Of a DNA stretch of 64,000 bases, positions 10,533 to 20,571 are shown in pieces. The stretch is taken from contig OZ023181.1 of the NCBI GenBank assembly GCA_963995505.1, positions 23,432,366 through 23,496,365 on the forward strand, given 5' to 3'. Position numbers and translations under genes: made by a program. The notes below the pieces were generated by a model. That model had not been told where the DNA came from. It saw only the letters and a list, made by a program, of their open reading frames with translations, and made no database searches. Positions within the stretch are counted from its first letter, which is position 1; each line of letters begins with the position of its first letter. The stretch comes from Hypericum androsaemum (lineage: Eukaryota; Streptophyta; Magnoliopsida; Malpighiales; Hypericaceae).

Positions 10533-11152
10533 CTTAATCTTTTTTGCCTAAAGGGAACATGACTATCGGGAACTCAACCCCGACTCCCCTTTCAGTTGTG
10601 GTTGAGTTGGCTTTCGGTTGCGTCCACTCGACCCCGGGCTTTTTAGGTTCTGGGCCCACGAGCAAGGGCCTAATTGGTGCGAGGCCTGCTTCACCTCCGG
10701 ATTGAGCCAAGGCGGGCTCCTCCTGTCCTCTAATGCCTATTCCGGGCCAGGAGGGTTCTAGGATTAAAGTGGTGGCTGGTTCGCATAGCCCAGCTATCGA
10801 TCTTATGGCCAATCTCGCAGACAAGAAGCTTGCGTTGGGGGAGGAGCATAGGTCAGATAACTCCTCTTTAGCAGATCCACCTGCCAAAAATACGCGCTTC
10901 AAAGGGAGGAAGTTTCCAGTCAGGAAGCTCTAGCTACTTGATTTGCCAGTATCCACCCTCGACTACCTGACCTATGGGTTAGCTCGGGTGGAGTCCTTTA
11001 TTATGGCAGCAGGTTAAGCTTCGCTTTAGCTGTCCGTTTAGGCCCTGGTGATTTTCGTAGTTGTTAGTACTTTGTTTTTCGTTGTCTCGTCTCTCATCAC
11101 TTGCTGTATTTTTTTTGGTAATAAAATATTGATATTTAGTTTAAAAAAATTG
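10533..11152 (+). mobile_element. 5'-truncated LINE-like retroposon nested in the LINE remnant
   Basis: The 620-bp insert is flanked by a perfect 10-bp duplication, ctcctcacag, at 10523-10532 and 11153-11162. It ends in an A-rich tail after 'ggtaataaaatattgatat', as plant LINE 3' ends do. The uninterrupted target is seen in unit 3 near 43215. A plus-strand frame 10733-10933 reads a Pro/Ser/Lys-rich stretch that may be a piece of LINE coding sequence but is not identifiable. Retrotransposition with 5' truncation explains the structure. Confidence 0.8.
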
Positions 11153-11157
11153 CTCCT

Positions 11158-11775
11158 CACAGTATATTCCCCACTTGCAATGAACTACCATCGACGTATA
11201 TCCTGGGGTCTTCGGTAGCTCAGGTTAATAGACATGATACGATCAGTGTCTTCCGGATAGAAAATTAAGTTTACAAGTTTCACGTTCCACTGGAAGGTAC
11301 CGACAGTTAATAGTTCAGCCACCATTGGAATTGACCGCTCCCAGGTCTATGGTAAGTAGAATGGTCCGATGGAGAACCAAGTAGCCACTTGTTATGCCAT
11401 ATATTAATAGAAGTGCCATCATCCACACGCTAATCTAGCCCTTCACGAAGAACTGAAAGGCCTACAAGTATACTGTGTCATACATGACTCGGTGAATGAC
11501 CTTCTTTTGCTACAAGTAAGGTGGCCCTCGGGTAATAACATGCCTTAAAGATTCGGGCTACCAAAGATGAGGGAGAAGTGAGGAGGCGCCAAGCTTGCTT
11601 TGCGACCATTGCCCTATTGAAATTATGCAGCTTACGGAAACCCATTCCCCCGTCCTTCTTCATTCTACACATTCTCTCCCAACTCCTCTAATTAATCTTT
11701 CTATCATCCGAGTTGCCACCCCATAAGAAATTGCACTATCTCTATTCAATCCGATTGCAGGTATCTATCAGAATG
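11158..11775 (-). pseudogene. LINE remnant, reverse-transcriptase C-terminal part (unit 1)
   Basis: The minus strand encodes GGMGFRKLHNFNRAMVAKQ and AWRLLTSPSSLVARIFKACY (11478-11672), the highly conserved plant LINE segment just after the RT core. Downstream degenerate pieces correspond to the W-x-INIWHDKWL region seen better at 23921-24163. Upstream, a degenerate FFWGG-like stretch continues to about 11775, where homology ends: the LINE is 5'-truncated there in all units. Confidence 0.85.
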
Positions 11776-12880
11776 ATGTAACAGCTCATAACGTATGTTG
11801 GTATGTTTTATTTTAATATATAATTATTTTGACATTTTCATCTCAGGTTCATTGATAAAGTTGTCTTGATCGAAAACCCTTGTAATTTCGTTAGGGACAT
11901 CTGTTAATTTTTGGACATGTCCGTTTACTAAGCCAAGTCTCACCAAGACTACGTTATCTTCAAATTTTTCGACACTCAATATTAAAATATTAAAAAACTG
12001 TATTATATTGATCATAAAAGAATTAGAAAAGTAAAAAATTATCAAAGAGCATTTAGCCTAGCGGTACAATGAGTGTACTATTTATAGTAGGTCCAGGGTT
12101 TAAACCCTAACGTGGTGTAAAAAATTTACCTTTCAAAAAAAAGTAAAAAACTGAAAAGGTAAAAGATACTAAGATAGGAGTTATTAAAATCAAGTAATCA
12201 AGATCACATCGAAAAGAAAGCATGACCAAACAGCATGGTCTATAAACACCAGAACAAACAGTCAAAGCTTTCACCATTAATGCATTTACAAAGTATGACC
12301 CAAACTCCTTTGATCATGGAGGATCAAAGTTTCCGTTTGGCTCTTTTGTTTATTTATTTTCAATCAACACATATAAAGAACTAACACGATCAAATGTTAT
12401 TTTTAAAGAAAGGTCTGTAATAGTAGTCTTTCTTAATAAAAAATAAATAAAGAGACGAAGGATGAGGAACAACAAAAAATCTAAACAAGCAATGGGAATC
12501 AAATCTTGATTCCACTGGGCTTGCGAGATTTGTTCGGTCTCGAGAACAAAGGGAAAAAAAGAAGAGCACTAGACCAAAATTTCTCCTTTAATTAACCTTG
12601 TACCCATACAAATACAGGATTGGCTCTAGGGGCTAGAGAATGTTAAATGTTGACTAAAACCCTATTGAAAAAAGGTAGCTCATACCAAAGTTTATCTAAT
12701 TTATGATGATAACCAACAAAATTTAAATCAGCCGACGAGAAAATTATTATAAATTAATTAAGATATTTTGAGTTCGGAGAACACATCAATATTAAGTATT
12801 TATTGAAATAAATTTTTCAAATTTCAAAAGTTTCACCCGGCTTAAAACTGAATTAGTGAACCAATGAATCTTCAAAATTA
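11776..12880. repeat. Y and X spacer modules, unit 1 copy
   Basis: No gene is seen. The Y part (to about 12170) matches 24440-24710, 28125-28380 and 48486-48570. The X part (from about 12340, 'tttatttattttcaatcaac') matches 27537, 29509 and 49911. A SINE candidate sits at 12039-12138. Relative to unit 3, about 3 kb is deleted at roughly 12880, joining X directly to U. Confidence 0.7.
12039..12138 (+). mobile_element. Short SINE candidate
   Basis: A 100-bp insert, absent at 24695, 28360 and 48545, is flanked by the 12-bp direct repeat aaaagtaaaaaa (12027-12038 and 12139-12150). It contains an A-box-like 'tagcctagcggtacaatgag', a B-box-like 'ggtccagggtttaaaccc' and an A-rich 3' end. This is the layout of a tRNA-derived SINE. 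The boxes are imperfect, so the class is probable rather than certain. Confidence 0.6.
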
Positions 12881-13845
12881 TTGATGATCGTATTTAGACA
12901 TAACAACGCTGATAAACTTTGAGGTTTAGAGATGGAAAGTGATGGCCCGTGGGGCTTGACTTGGCAGCCCACATGGCCGACACCTAAATAACACACACTC
13001 GCTCACACTTAGAGTGGCAGAAAATGCAATTTTTCTAATGGGTTAGTAGCCCAGCCCAGGCCCCAGACAAAATAATGTATTGGGAGAGAGGTAGGGTTTA
13101 GAGTGGGCCCACCTCCTCCTCCTAATATTAGTGGTGTACCTGGTCATGACATAGGCCAATTCCCAATTGCCCCAAATAGTCAGTCTCTCCTCTTGCCTTT
13201 TAGTCTTTACATGTGCTCCCCATGTCTAATTTATAAATGGTCCCCATGCAATCCACAGCTGATTCTATCAAAAAGATATGGCCTTTAAGAATACCCGAAT
13301 GACCCAAAAAGTTAATGGGAAATGAATTGTTCTAGATTAATTAAAAAGTTTCGAGTTTAATTAATGGAGAACTCATCAACTCGAACTAAAATTAATCATC
13401 TAAGTAGTTTTCCTAATACAACATGGTTTAAGAAAAGAGTACTGTTCCAAATCTCTTTATCACCAAAAAAAATCTCCTTTTGTCAAGCTATACCCAAAAG
13501 ATTAAACGACCACTATCAATTGAAAAAAAAGCATAATACACTTTACTCCCTTAAGTGGCAAAATTGACACTCGTGCCTCTGCATTTTTTGAAATATGCAA
13601 TTTTCTGTGTGACCTATAAAAATGTTCTCTCTCTTTTTCCGACTGGACCTAATTTTTTTCCCACAAAAAAAAAACTGGACCTTTTTTTATAAAATACCAC
13701 TCAGTGAAGAATAGTGTAATTAATTATTAGTAGGATTAGCTGCCCAAGTTGCATGCACCCCGACATTTTTGAAGTTTGAGAAAGGGCAAGCGTGGCCTAT
13801 ATTATAAGCGCATGCAATCACTTCTAAAATCCTACGCCTCGAAAT

Positions 13846-14738
13846 GGGGAAATTAATATTAGGCATTGTTATTTGGTATATTTTGTATTCGCCTCGTGTA
13901 TTTTGATAATCTATTAAAATTTTTCAAAGTTTAGTTTTATTATAATCTCAGTTCTCTCGCTTACGTGAACAATTAATTTTTTATTATTATATTCAAAAAA
14001 GACTGTTATACCCTCTCCTTCTCCGACAACAAACTCACCGGCGTCGCCGTTAAGATCAAGAACTCGACAAAATAAACCCGAAACCATTCGACTCAGTCCT
14101 CACCGGCGTGCTCCACCGAACTTCACCGCCATCTCACCGGCGTCCTCCACCGAACTCCACCGCCATCTCCAAGCCTTTCGACTCGCCCACGTCACTGAAC
14201 CCAACCAGAAGGAAGCCGGATGGCCCACCGCCTGAAGTGCCGGAGAAGAAGAAGCCAAAGTTCTCGAAGGCGATGAGCTGGCAGGAGAAGATCGAGATAA
14301 GGAGTGCGCGATACCCCAATCGAGCGTGGGGTTCAAGCTGCTGCAACAGATGGGTACGAGCCGAGGTCGGGGATAGCGCGGGGCGGGAGGGCGGAGCCAG
14401 TGGGACCGCCAGGACGACTTCGCGCCGGAGAAGTCAGCTCCTTCGGATTATCCTCTACCGCCGCCGGTATCGGGTTCTCGAAGCCGCCTCCTTTTCCTTT
14501 CTCTCTCTTAATAACAAACACAAGGTAGACGAAGAGATGTGTTCAATGTTTCTGGAACGCCGGCGGAGTTGAAGGATGGAGGAATCTTCTTCAACGACAT
14601 TTAATTAGTTTAATATTTTTTTTATTAATTTTTTGTAAGGGTATATAAGTTATTTACTTAAAAAAAATTAATCGCTGACGTCAGCGAGAGGCGAACACGG
14701 AATATACAAAATGTCAGGAGTTTGACAGTAATTTTCCC
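13846..14738. mobile_element. Foldback element carrying a captured G-patch gene fragment
   Basis: Unit 3 reads through the site as 'cctcgaaatattaattg' (near 54400), while unit 1 has 893 extra bp. The ends are imperfect inverted repeats (ggggaaatta... and rc gggaaaatta..., both continuing to a 'ttcgcctc' block). Only aaat is shared at the two junctions, so the superfamily is uncertain. The GC-rich interior, 14030-14570, holds gene-like sequence described separately. Confidence 0.65.
14200..14470 (+). pseudogene. Captured fragment of a G-patch domain protein
   Basis: On the plus strand one frame gives a basic stretch KKKPKFSKAMSWQEKIEIR. Another gives IPQSSVGFKLLQQMG, and a third continues YEPRSG...GGRAEPVG. 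Read together across frame shifts, this matches the G-patch signature (hydrophobic-LL-x-x-MG, aromatic, PG/SG, then GRAEP) and the preceding region of plant GPATCH11-like proteins. Such proteins usually bind RNA or helicases in RNA processing. Here the fragment is frameshifted and lacks the rest of the gene, so it is a captured pseudogene piece. Identification is from memory of the family pattern. Confidence 0.55.
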
Positions 14739-14768
14739 AAATATTAATTGTGTGACCAACTTTCTATT

Positions 14769-15799
14769 GGGATTTTTTCTGAAATGGGCAAAAAATATAC
14801 ATATTTTTCCTAAATAGGCGAAAAGTTATACATATTTCTTAAATAGATTGAAAAATTATTTAATATTAAAATATTTTGAAGGAGACGCCCTGACAGTAAA
14901 AACATTGTACACATGTCGGGAGAAGAAGGAAAAATATATAAATATAGTGGAGGCGCCATGTTGTCAGGGCGCCTCCACTTAACTTTTTTTATTTTGTTTC
15001 AAACAAAAATTTATCGATACCAAATTTAATCGTTATATTACAAATTTATCCCAATATTAAATGATCAAACTCGGTAAATCGTTATATATTAGTATAATGA
15101 CAATGTTTAAATTGTTGTATCGTAAATTCGGTGTCGATAAATTTACGTTATATCGTAAATTCGGTATCATTTTTCGAAAGGTACTGATATAATTCGATAT
15201 TGTTGTATCATAAATTTAATATACTATTATAAATTAATCATTGTCATTATACTAATATAATATATCGATAAATTCAGATGATTTAGTACTTGGATAAATT
15301 TACGATATAACAATTGAATTTATCGATATATATAAATTCATATCATTCTATGACCAAATAATTTTTTTTGGTGATAATGGAGGCACCCCAACAAGTTAGC
15401 ACCGCCAACAAATTTTTTTTATTCCTAGATTTATCGAGATATATTATTTTAGAATAATGCGAGTAGAGATAAATATTTATCCATGAATTTAGATGATTAA
15501 ATTCATGAATAAATATTTATCTCTACTCGCATTATTCTAAAATAATATATCGATAAATTTAGAGATAAATTTACGATACAACGATTAAATTTGGTATCGA
15601 TAAATTTTTATTCGAAAAATAATAATAAAAACAACATGGCGCCTCCACTATATATATATTCATTTTCCCCAATTTTTCCTTCTTCTCCCGACATGTGTAC
15701 AGTATTTTTACTTTTTGCCTATTTAGAGAATATATATAATTTTTTGCCTATTTAAGGAAAATATGTATATTTTTTTGTCCATTTCAGAAAAAATCTCCC
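14769..15799. mobile_element. Complete MULE-like foldback element with long TIRs
   Basis: The insert begins gggattttttctgaaatggg and ends as its near inverse (cagaaaaaatctccc). Inverted similarity extends about 160-200 bp from each end and includes the segment 'tccttcttctcccgacatg'. The target at 54425 and 33745 reads 'ctttctatttggcg' without interruption. Flanks are tttctatt(gg) and ttctatttgg, an imperfect 8-10 bp duplication as made by Mutator-type transposases. It encodes nothing recognisable and is presumably non-autonomous. It holds a GGCGCC hairpin (14948-14978) and a near-perfect long hairpin (15427-15555). Confidence 0.75.
15427..15555. repeat. Near-perfect 60-bp-arm hairpin
   Basis: Two arms of about 60 nt around a 6-nt loop (gatgat, near 15492) are inverted copies with only one mismatch and a 2-nt indel. 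The arms contain 'ttagaataatgcgagtaga' and its exact inverse. A transcript through it would fold into a long double strand. It lies inside the foldback element. Confidence 0.85.
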
Positions 15800-16205
15800 T
15801 TCTATTTGGCAAAAAACTAATTTAATAATGTTGATAAAGATAATTATTTTATATCTAATATTCAATGTCAAAAAAACTTAAGAGTAGTTTTCTGATAATA
15901 TTTTTCAGTAAATTTAAAATTTATTTTTTAACTTCAATTCCCTAAATACTCAGTCTGGTGTGCCACATTTAAAATGGTTTAAAGCATCACCTAAAAAATG
16001 GGTATAGAGCCAATATGTAATTAACAAAGAGGTAGCGTGGGCTCATATGAATTAATAAGTGCGAGTTCAACTTCCAGAGACTTAATTGAGTTGCCGGGTC
16101 TTACATGTCAACTGAAAAAACTAAAAAGACTAAGGAAATGTTTGGTTTGGTTGATTGAAGTTCATAACTCATAATTATTCATATTATTTCTGAAATATGA
16201 TTATT

Positions 16206-16495
16206 GTTAAGAATTCAGCAACTTTGAGAATAATACGCACAAAGAACACGGACGCAAGAGATAACGTAATTCGGCATAATGCCTACGTCCACAGAGAGAA
16301 AGAAGAACTTTTATTGATGAGTTTCTGAGCCACAAATCCATACAAAATCCTTGGGTAACATGCCTTTATATAGAAGCAAACCTTGTACATCAAGTAATCT
16401 ATTTAGGTCAAATTAAGAGTCCAAAACAAGAGTCCGAACTAAACTGAAAACAAGCCCACAAATTTTTCCTGTTCAATTTCTCGACATCTCTAACA
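16206..16495 (-). mobile_element. Solo LTR of a copia-like element
   Basis: The 290-bp insert starts TGTTAAG and ends CTAACA, and is flanked by a perfect 5-bp duplication attat (16201-16205 and 16496-16500). Unit 3 shows the empty site at about 54842. On the minus strand it has TATATAAAGG and an AATAAA-like signal further on, so the LTR was oriented on the minus strand. Recombination between two LTRs would leave this footprint. Confidence 0.85.
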
Positions 16496-17447
16496 ATTAT
16501 ATATATAGGTGAGAATTTGATATCGTAATTACTTTTAAAAAACAATTTATTGCTAATTTTAAAATTTTCATAAATACTTTATTTTTATTATTATATTTTT
16601 AAATAAAAAAATTTCCATCAATGTAAGAACGTACGTAAAATTATATCTCTGCATTATTGTAATATATATTTTACGATATAATTGTTATTTATTTTAAATA
16701 GCTGCATAATACTCATTTAAAAATATCTTACTAGATATTAAATGTAAATACTAGATAGATTTATTGTCTTCTTCATTACTTATGTCATGTATGTAGTTTT
16801 CTATAAGTAATGTAATTTAGCACCTAAAAAAACAATGTAATTTAGCACCTGAAAATAACCACAAACAAATTTCTTTTATCGAACACGAATCTTCAATCAA
16901 CATGAGATGGTAACTATCAGTTATTCGCCTACCAATTGAGTTCACATCGACCAGCCAAACGTGGCACGAGAAGGTTTAAATGTTCTCACTCATCCAAAGT
17001 AAAAAAGTATGCCATCTAAAAATGAAAAAAAATTAACACGAGGATTATATAGTTATTTATAAAGAAGAATAATCAAAACAAAGGACAAAATCGAAAATGA
17101 GGAGGAAAAGGAAGATACGGGTAAATTTAGGTGGGGCAGAATGAGATCCAAGGCTTGTCGCGATGTCATCATCCCAAAGATATGCGATAGCGATATATCT
17201 TTAGACAACGTGGGCCCCATGAGACCCAGTGAAGGAAGAGCTAGTGGTGGAGACTAGTACAATACCAAGCTAAAGTTCCAATCTTGAAGCTTTGTAATTG
17301 AGTGAAAGTTTCCACCTTGAAGCTCTCTAGCTCACACTTATGAACACCAACACCAACACCAACTGGGTACCTGGGGAACATCCATAAAACAACCCAGTGG
17401 AGGCTAAAGTTTCAATCTTTAAGCTTTGTTTTTGAAGGGTGACTGTG

Positions 17448-20400
17448 ATGCAGCCAACTGGAAGGAGAGGTTATTCTTTTATACAGGCTCACAGGAGGTG
17501 GCTGCCCAAGGTGTTGGTGCTCTTCCTGGTGTTGCTCTTACCCGGGCGCCTGGTGATTTATGACAACAAGGACTCCGAGATTAAAGAGTATAAGAAGGAG
17601 TTGCTTGGAAATATGTGTGACCAGAGGGCTAGAATGCTGCAAGATCGCTTCATTGTTAGTGTTAACCATGTCCATGCTCTTGCTGTCCTTGTCTCTACTT
17701 CCCATTACTTCAGACACCCTTCAGCCATTGACCAGGTAGGTCTTTCCTCTCTCATATCTCTTCAACTCTCTTTTTTTTCCTTCTTCCTGGAATAGCTTTC
17801 TGTTTTGGGAAACTTTTTTCCCCTTCTTGTTTTGTTGTTGCTCTGGTTTTGTGTGGCTGTCTTGCTTGCTTCGATTGGAGGCGGTGATTTGTTTTGTTTG
17901 ATCTTGTGCAACAAGTAAGCTTGTCAAGGAGTCCATTAAATTTAACTAGTCCATAGGGTGTAATTTGAGCTTTGAAAGGAAGTGCAGTTGAATTTTATGT
18001 TCAATCCTTAGTCTTGATGATGGTTTCTTGAGCTAGTGTATCTTGAATTTGATAACCGATACGAAAATTGTAGGAAACTTTTGCTGCTTACACTGCAAGG
18101 ACGGCCTTCGAGCGACCATTGTTAAATGGAGTAGCATACGCACAGAGAGTGCTCCATTCGGAGAGGGAGGAGTTTGAGAGGCTACATGGATGGACAATAA
18201 AGACAATGGAGAAGGAGCCGTCCCCTATTCGAGACGAGTATGCACCGGTTATTTTTATGCAAGAAACAGTCTCCTATCTTGAATCTCTTGACATGATGTC
18301 AGGCGAGGTGATTTTCGGATCTCTCAGCATTGTTCAAGTCTGCATTTTCTCGTTCTTTTTTCCGGCATATGCTGGTGTTGAACTTAAGGTTGGCGGTGCA
18401 ATGCAGGAAGACAGGGAGAACATACTGAGAGCTAGAGCAACTGGGAAGGCTGTATTGACTAGTCCCTTCAGGTTGCTGGGTTCTCATCATCTTGGAGTAG
18501 TGTTGACGTTTCCTGTTTACAAGTCTAAGCTTCCTCCAAATCCAACAGTCGCGGAGCGTATTGAAGCAACTGGCGGGTAAGTTCTAAGCATCATGGCTAG
18601 CTCACTTTGGGAACTGCAGAGCTTAACAGCTTATTGATATTGTATTCTCGCCCCATTGCCTAGCTTACCATTAGAACTTTACAGTTTAGTTCTTTGTTAG
18701 TGTTGTCCATTCTTGATAAAGCTGCATTGTTTATGCTTATGTCAAACTTTCGGGTGCCTTATTCTTGACATGGACGCCTACTTAACGCAGATACCTTGGG
18801 GGAGCCTTTGATGTCGAGTCCCTAGTGGAAAACTTACTTGGGCAGTTTGCTGGGACACAGGCGATATTGGTGAATGTCTATGATATAACAAACTCCTCTG
18901 ATCAATTAATCATGTATGGTAATCAAAATCAAGATGGAGACATGTCTCTAGTGCACGAAAGCAAACTTGATTTCGGTGATCCGTTCAGGAAGCATAAGAT
19001 GATCTGCTGGTATGTATATAAATTTATCGCCCGTTGTCTCAATCAGGTGGTCCATGATTCAGCCTGTTGTCAACGGTCTCATGTATTTGTCTGACAAGCA
19101 GGTATCATGACAAGGCTCCCACGTCTTGGCAAGCTATTACCACTTCTTTCTTTATCTTTGTCATCTTCTTCCTGCTGGGCTACATTCTATACAGTGCAGC
19201 AGTTCGTATTGTGAAAGTCGAAGACGATTACCAGGCAATGGAAGGGCTAAAAGTGCGAGCAGAATCTGCTGATGTTGCCAAGTCACAGGTACTCTTCTAA
19301 ACATTTCTTCATAGACCTGTTGTCCCGGTTCAGTATACTGGCCGATTGTAATGTCGTCTGTCTGTACCAGTTTTTGGCTAACGTGTTTCACCAAATCAGG
19401 ACGCCGATGAATGGCATTCTTGGTATGCTTAAACCCTTTCCTTTCACTATTTCTGTGTTTCAAATCTTTTTAGAGTTTACCTTCTCTGATGGCAGCTAGA
19501 TGTAAATTGATTGCAGGAATGCTTGCCCTTCTTCTGGATACCAGCTTGAGTTCAACGCAACGAGATTATGCTCAAACAGCTCAGGCCTGTGGCAAAGCCC
19601 TGGTCACTTTGATAAATGAGGTGCTGGACAGAGCAAAAATTGAAGCTGGCAAGTTGGAGCTGGAAGTCGTCCCATTTGACCTGCGTTCTGTATTAGATGA
19701 CGTACTCTGTTTATTTTCTGAGAAGACCAGACACAAAGGTGTAGAGGTGAGAGCTTGTACTCGACAAGAAATGCACCCTCATGCTTTTGATATTACTTCT
19801 TGGAATTCTTCTTTTCTAGATAGATGAACTGCTGATTAAGTTTCTCCGGTTTGAACTGATATGTACCTTTTCCACTCTCTTTTGCTTGGGGCTTTCGGAC
19901 ATCACGTGGTGACGCTGCGGTCAATGGTACTCTCAACTGAATTATAATTGCATGGTTTGAACATGTGCAGCTTGCAGTATTTGTCTCTGACAATGTTCCA
20001 GAACTTCTTCTCGGAGATCCCGGACGATTTAGGCAGATAATTAGCAACCTTGTTGGCAACTCTGTTAAGGTAAAACCATTTTCTTCAATTTTACACCTAG
20101 AAGTAGACCAAAATTTGCCAATATTTTTGTTAATATCCATAAAGAGAGAGTAACTTGATGTGATACTAAACTTTGCAGTCCACTGAACGAGGACACGTGT
20201 TTGTCAAAGTTGGTGTTGATGACACTAGTATGACTGTTAAAGATGCGAAAGCTGCTGATACATGTGCAAATGGAGGATCTGGTGAAAATGAGCCCGCACC
20301 TGTTGCTCATCAGATCAAAACCTCCGATAGTGTCACTTTGATGGTCTCGGTGGAGGATACTGGAACTGGGATTCCGCTGCACGCGCAAGGCCGCGTCTTC

Positions 20401-20571
20401 GTGCCTTTTGTGCAGGCGGACAGTTCAACATCGAGACACTACGGTGGCGCAGGCATTGGCTTGAGCATTACAAAGTGTCTGGTGGAGCGTATGGGTGGCC
20501 ATATACACTTCATCAGCCGACCCCATGTTGGAAGCACCTTTTCGTTTTCTCTTGTCTTTAAAAGGTGCTAA
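17448..20571 (+). CDS. AHK4-like: Receiver-less AHK4/CRE1-like cytokinin receptor kinase (receptor copy 1)
   Basis: Exons by comparison with copy 2: 17448-17735, 18074-18307, 18407-18576, 18791-19009, 19102-19288, 19371-19422, 19517-19746, 19971-20069, 20179-20571. They join in frame to 623 codons with all GT/AG borders kept. It has TM1, a complete CHASE domain, TM2, and HisKA and HATPase domains with DTGTG and GGAGIG. It stops (RC-stop) exactly where homology to copy 2 ends, so both receiver-type domains are absent. Oddities are: the N-terminal 22 residues and native start lost (ATG at 17448 is the first in frame after a stop); Pro-Gly-Arg inside TM1; H-box FHQIRTP instead of SHEIRTP (His373 kept, Glu to Gln); and a 117-bp in-frame deletion in exon 9. 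It may be a pseudogene or a protein that binds cytokinin without relaying phosphate. Expression is unknown. Confidence 0.85.
18308..18406 (+). other. Frame-neutral 99-nt intron 2 in receptor copy 1
   Basis: This intron has GT...AG ends, a length divisible by three and no in-frame stop. If retained it would add 33 mostly hydrophobic residues within the CHASE domain. The same is true of 58351-58449 in copy 2. Confidence 0.7.

Larger units (their letters stand above)
12881..17447. repeat. U module, unit 1 copy (upstream of receptor copy 1)
   Basis: This matches 53420-55530 of unit 3 and 33010-35270 of unit 2, with three unit-1-specific insertions (13846-14738, 14769-15799, 16206-16495). About 1.9 kb that lies just upstream of the unit 3 gene (55530-57370) is missing here, so the receptor copy 1 promoter has a new composition. 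Apart from the inserts no gene is seen. Confidence 0.8.

Noticed and set aside
12051..12110. tRNA gene
   Set aside because: The A- and B-box-like motifs are imperfect and no cloverleaf can be folded; the flanking duplication and A-rich tail fit a SINE better.
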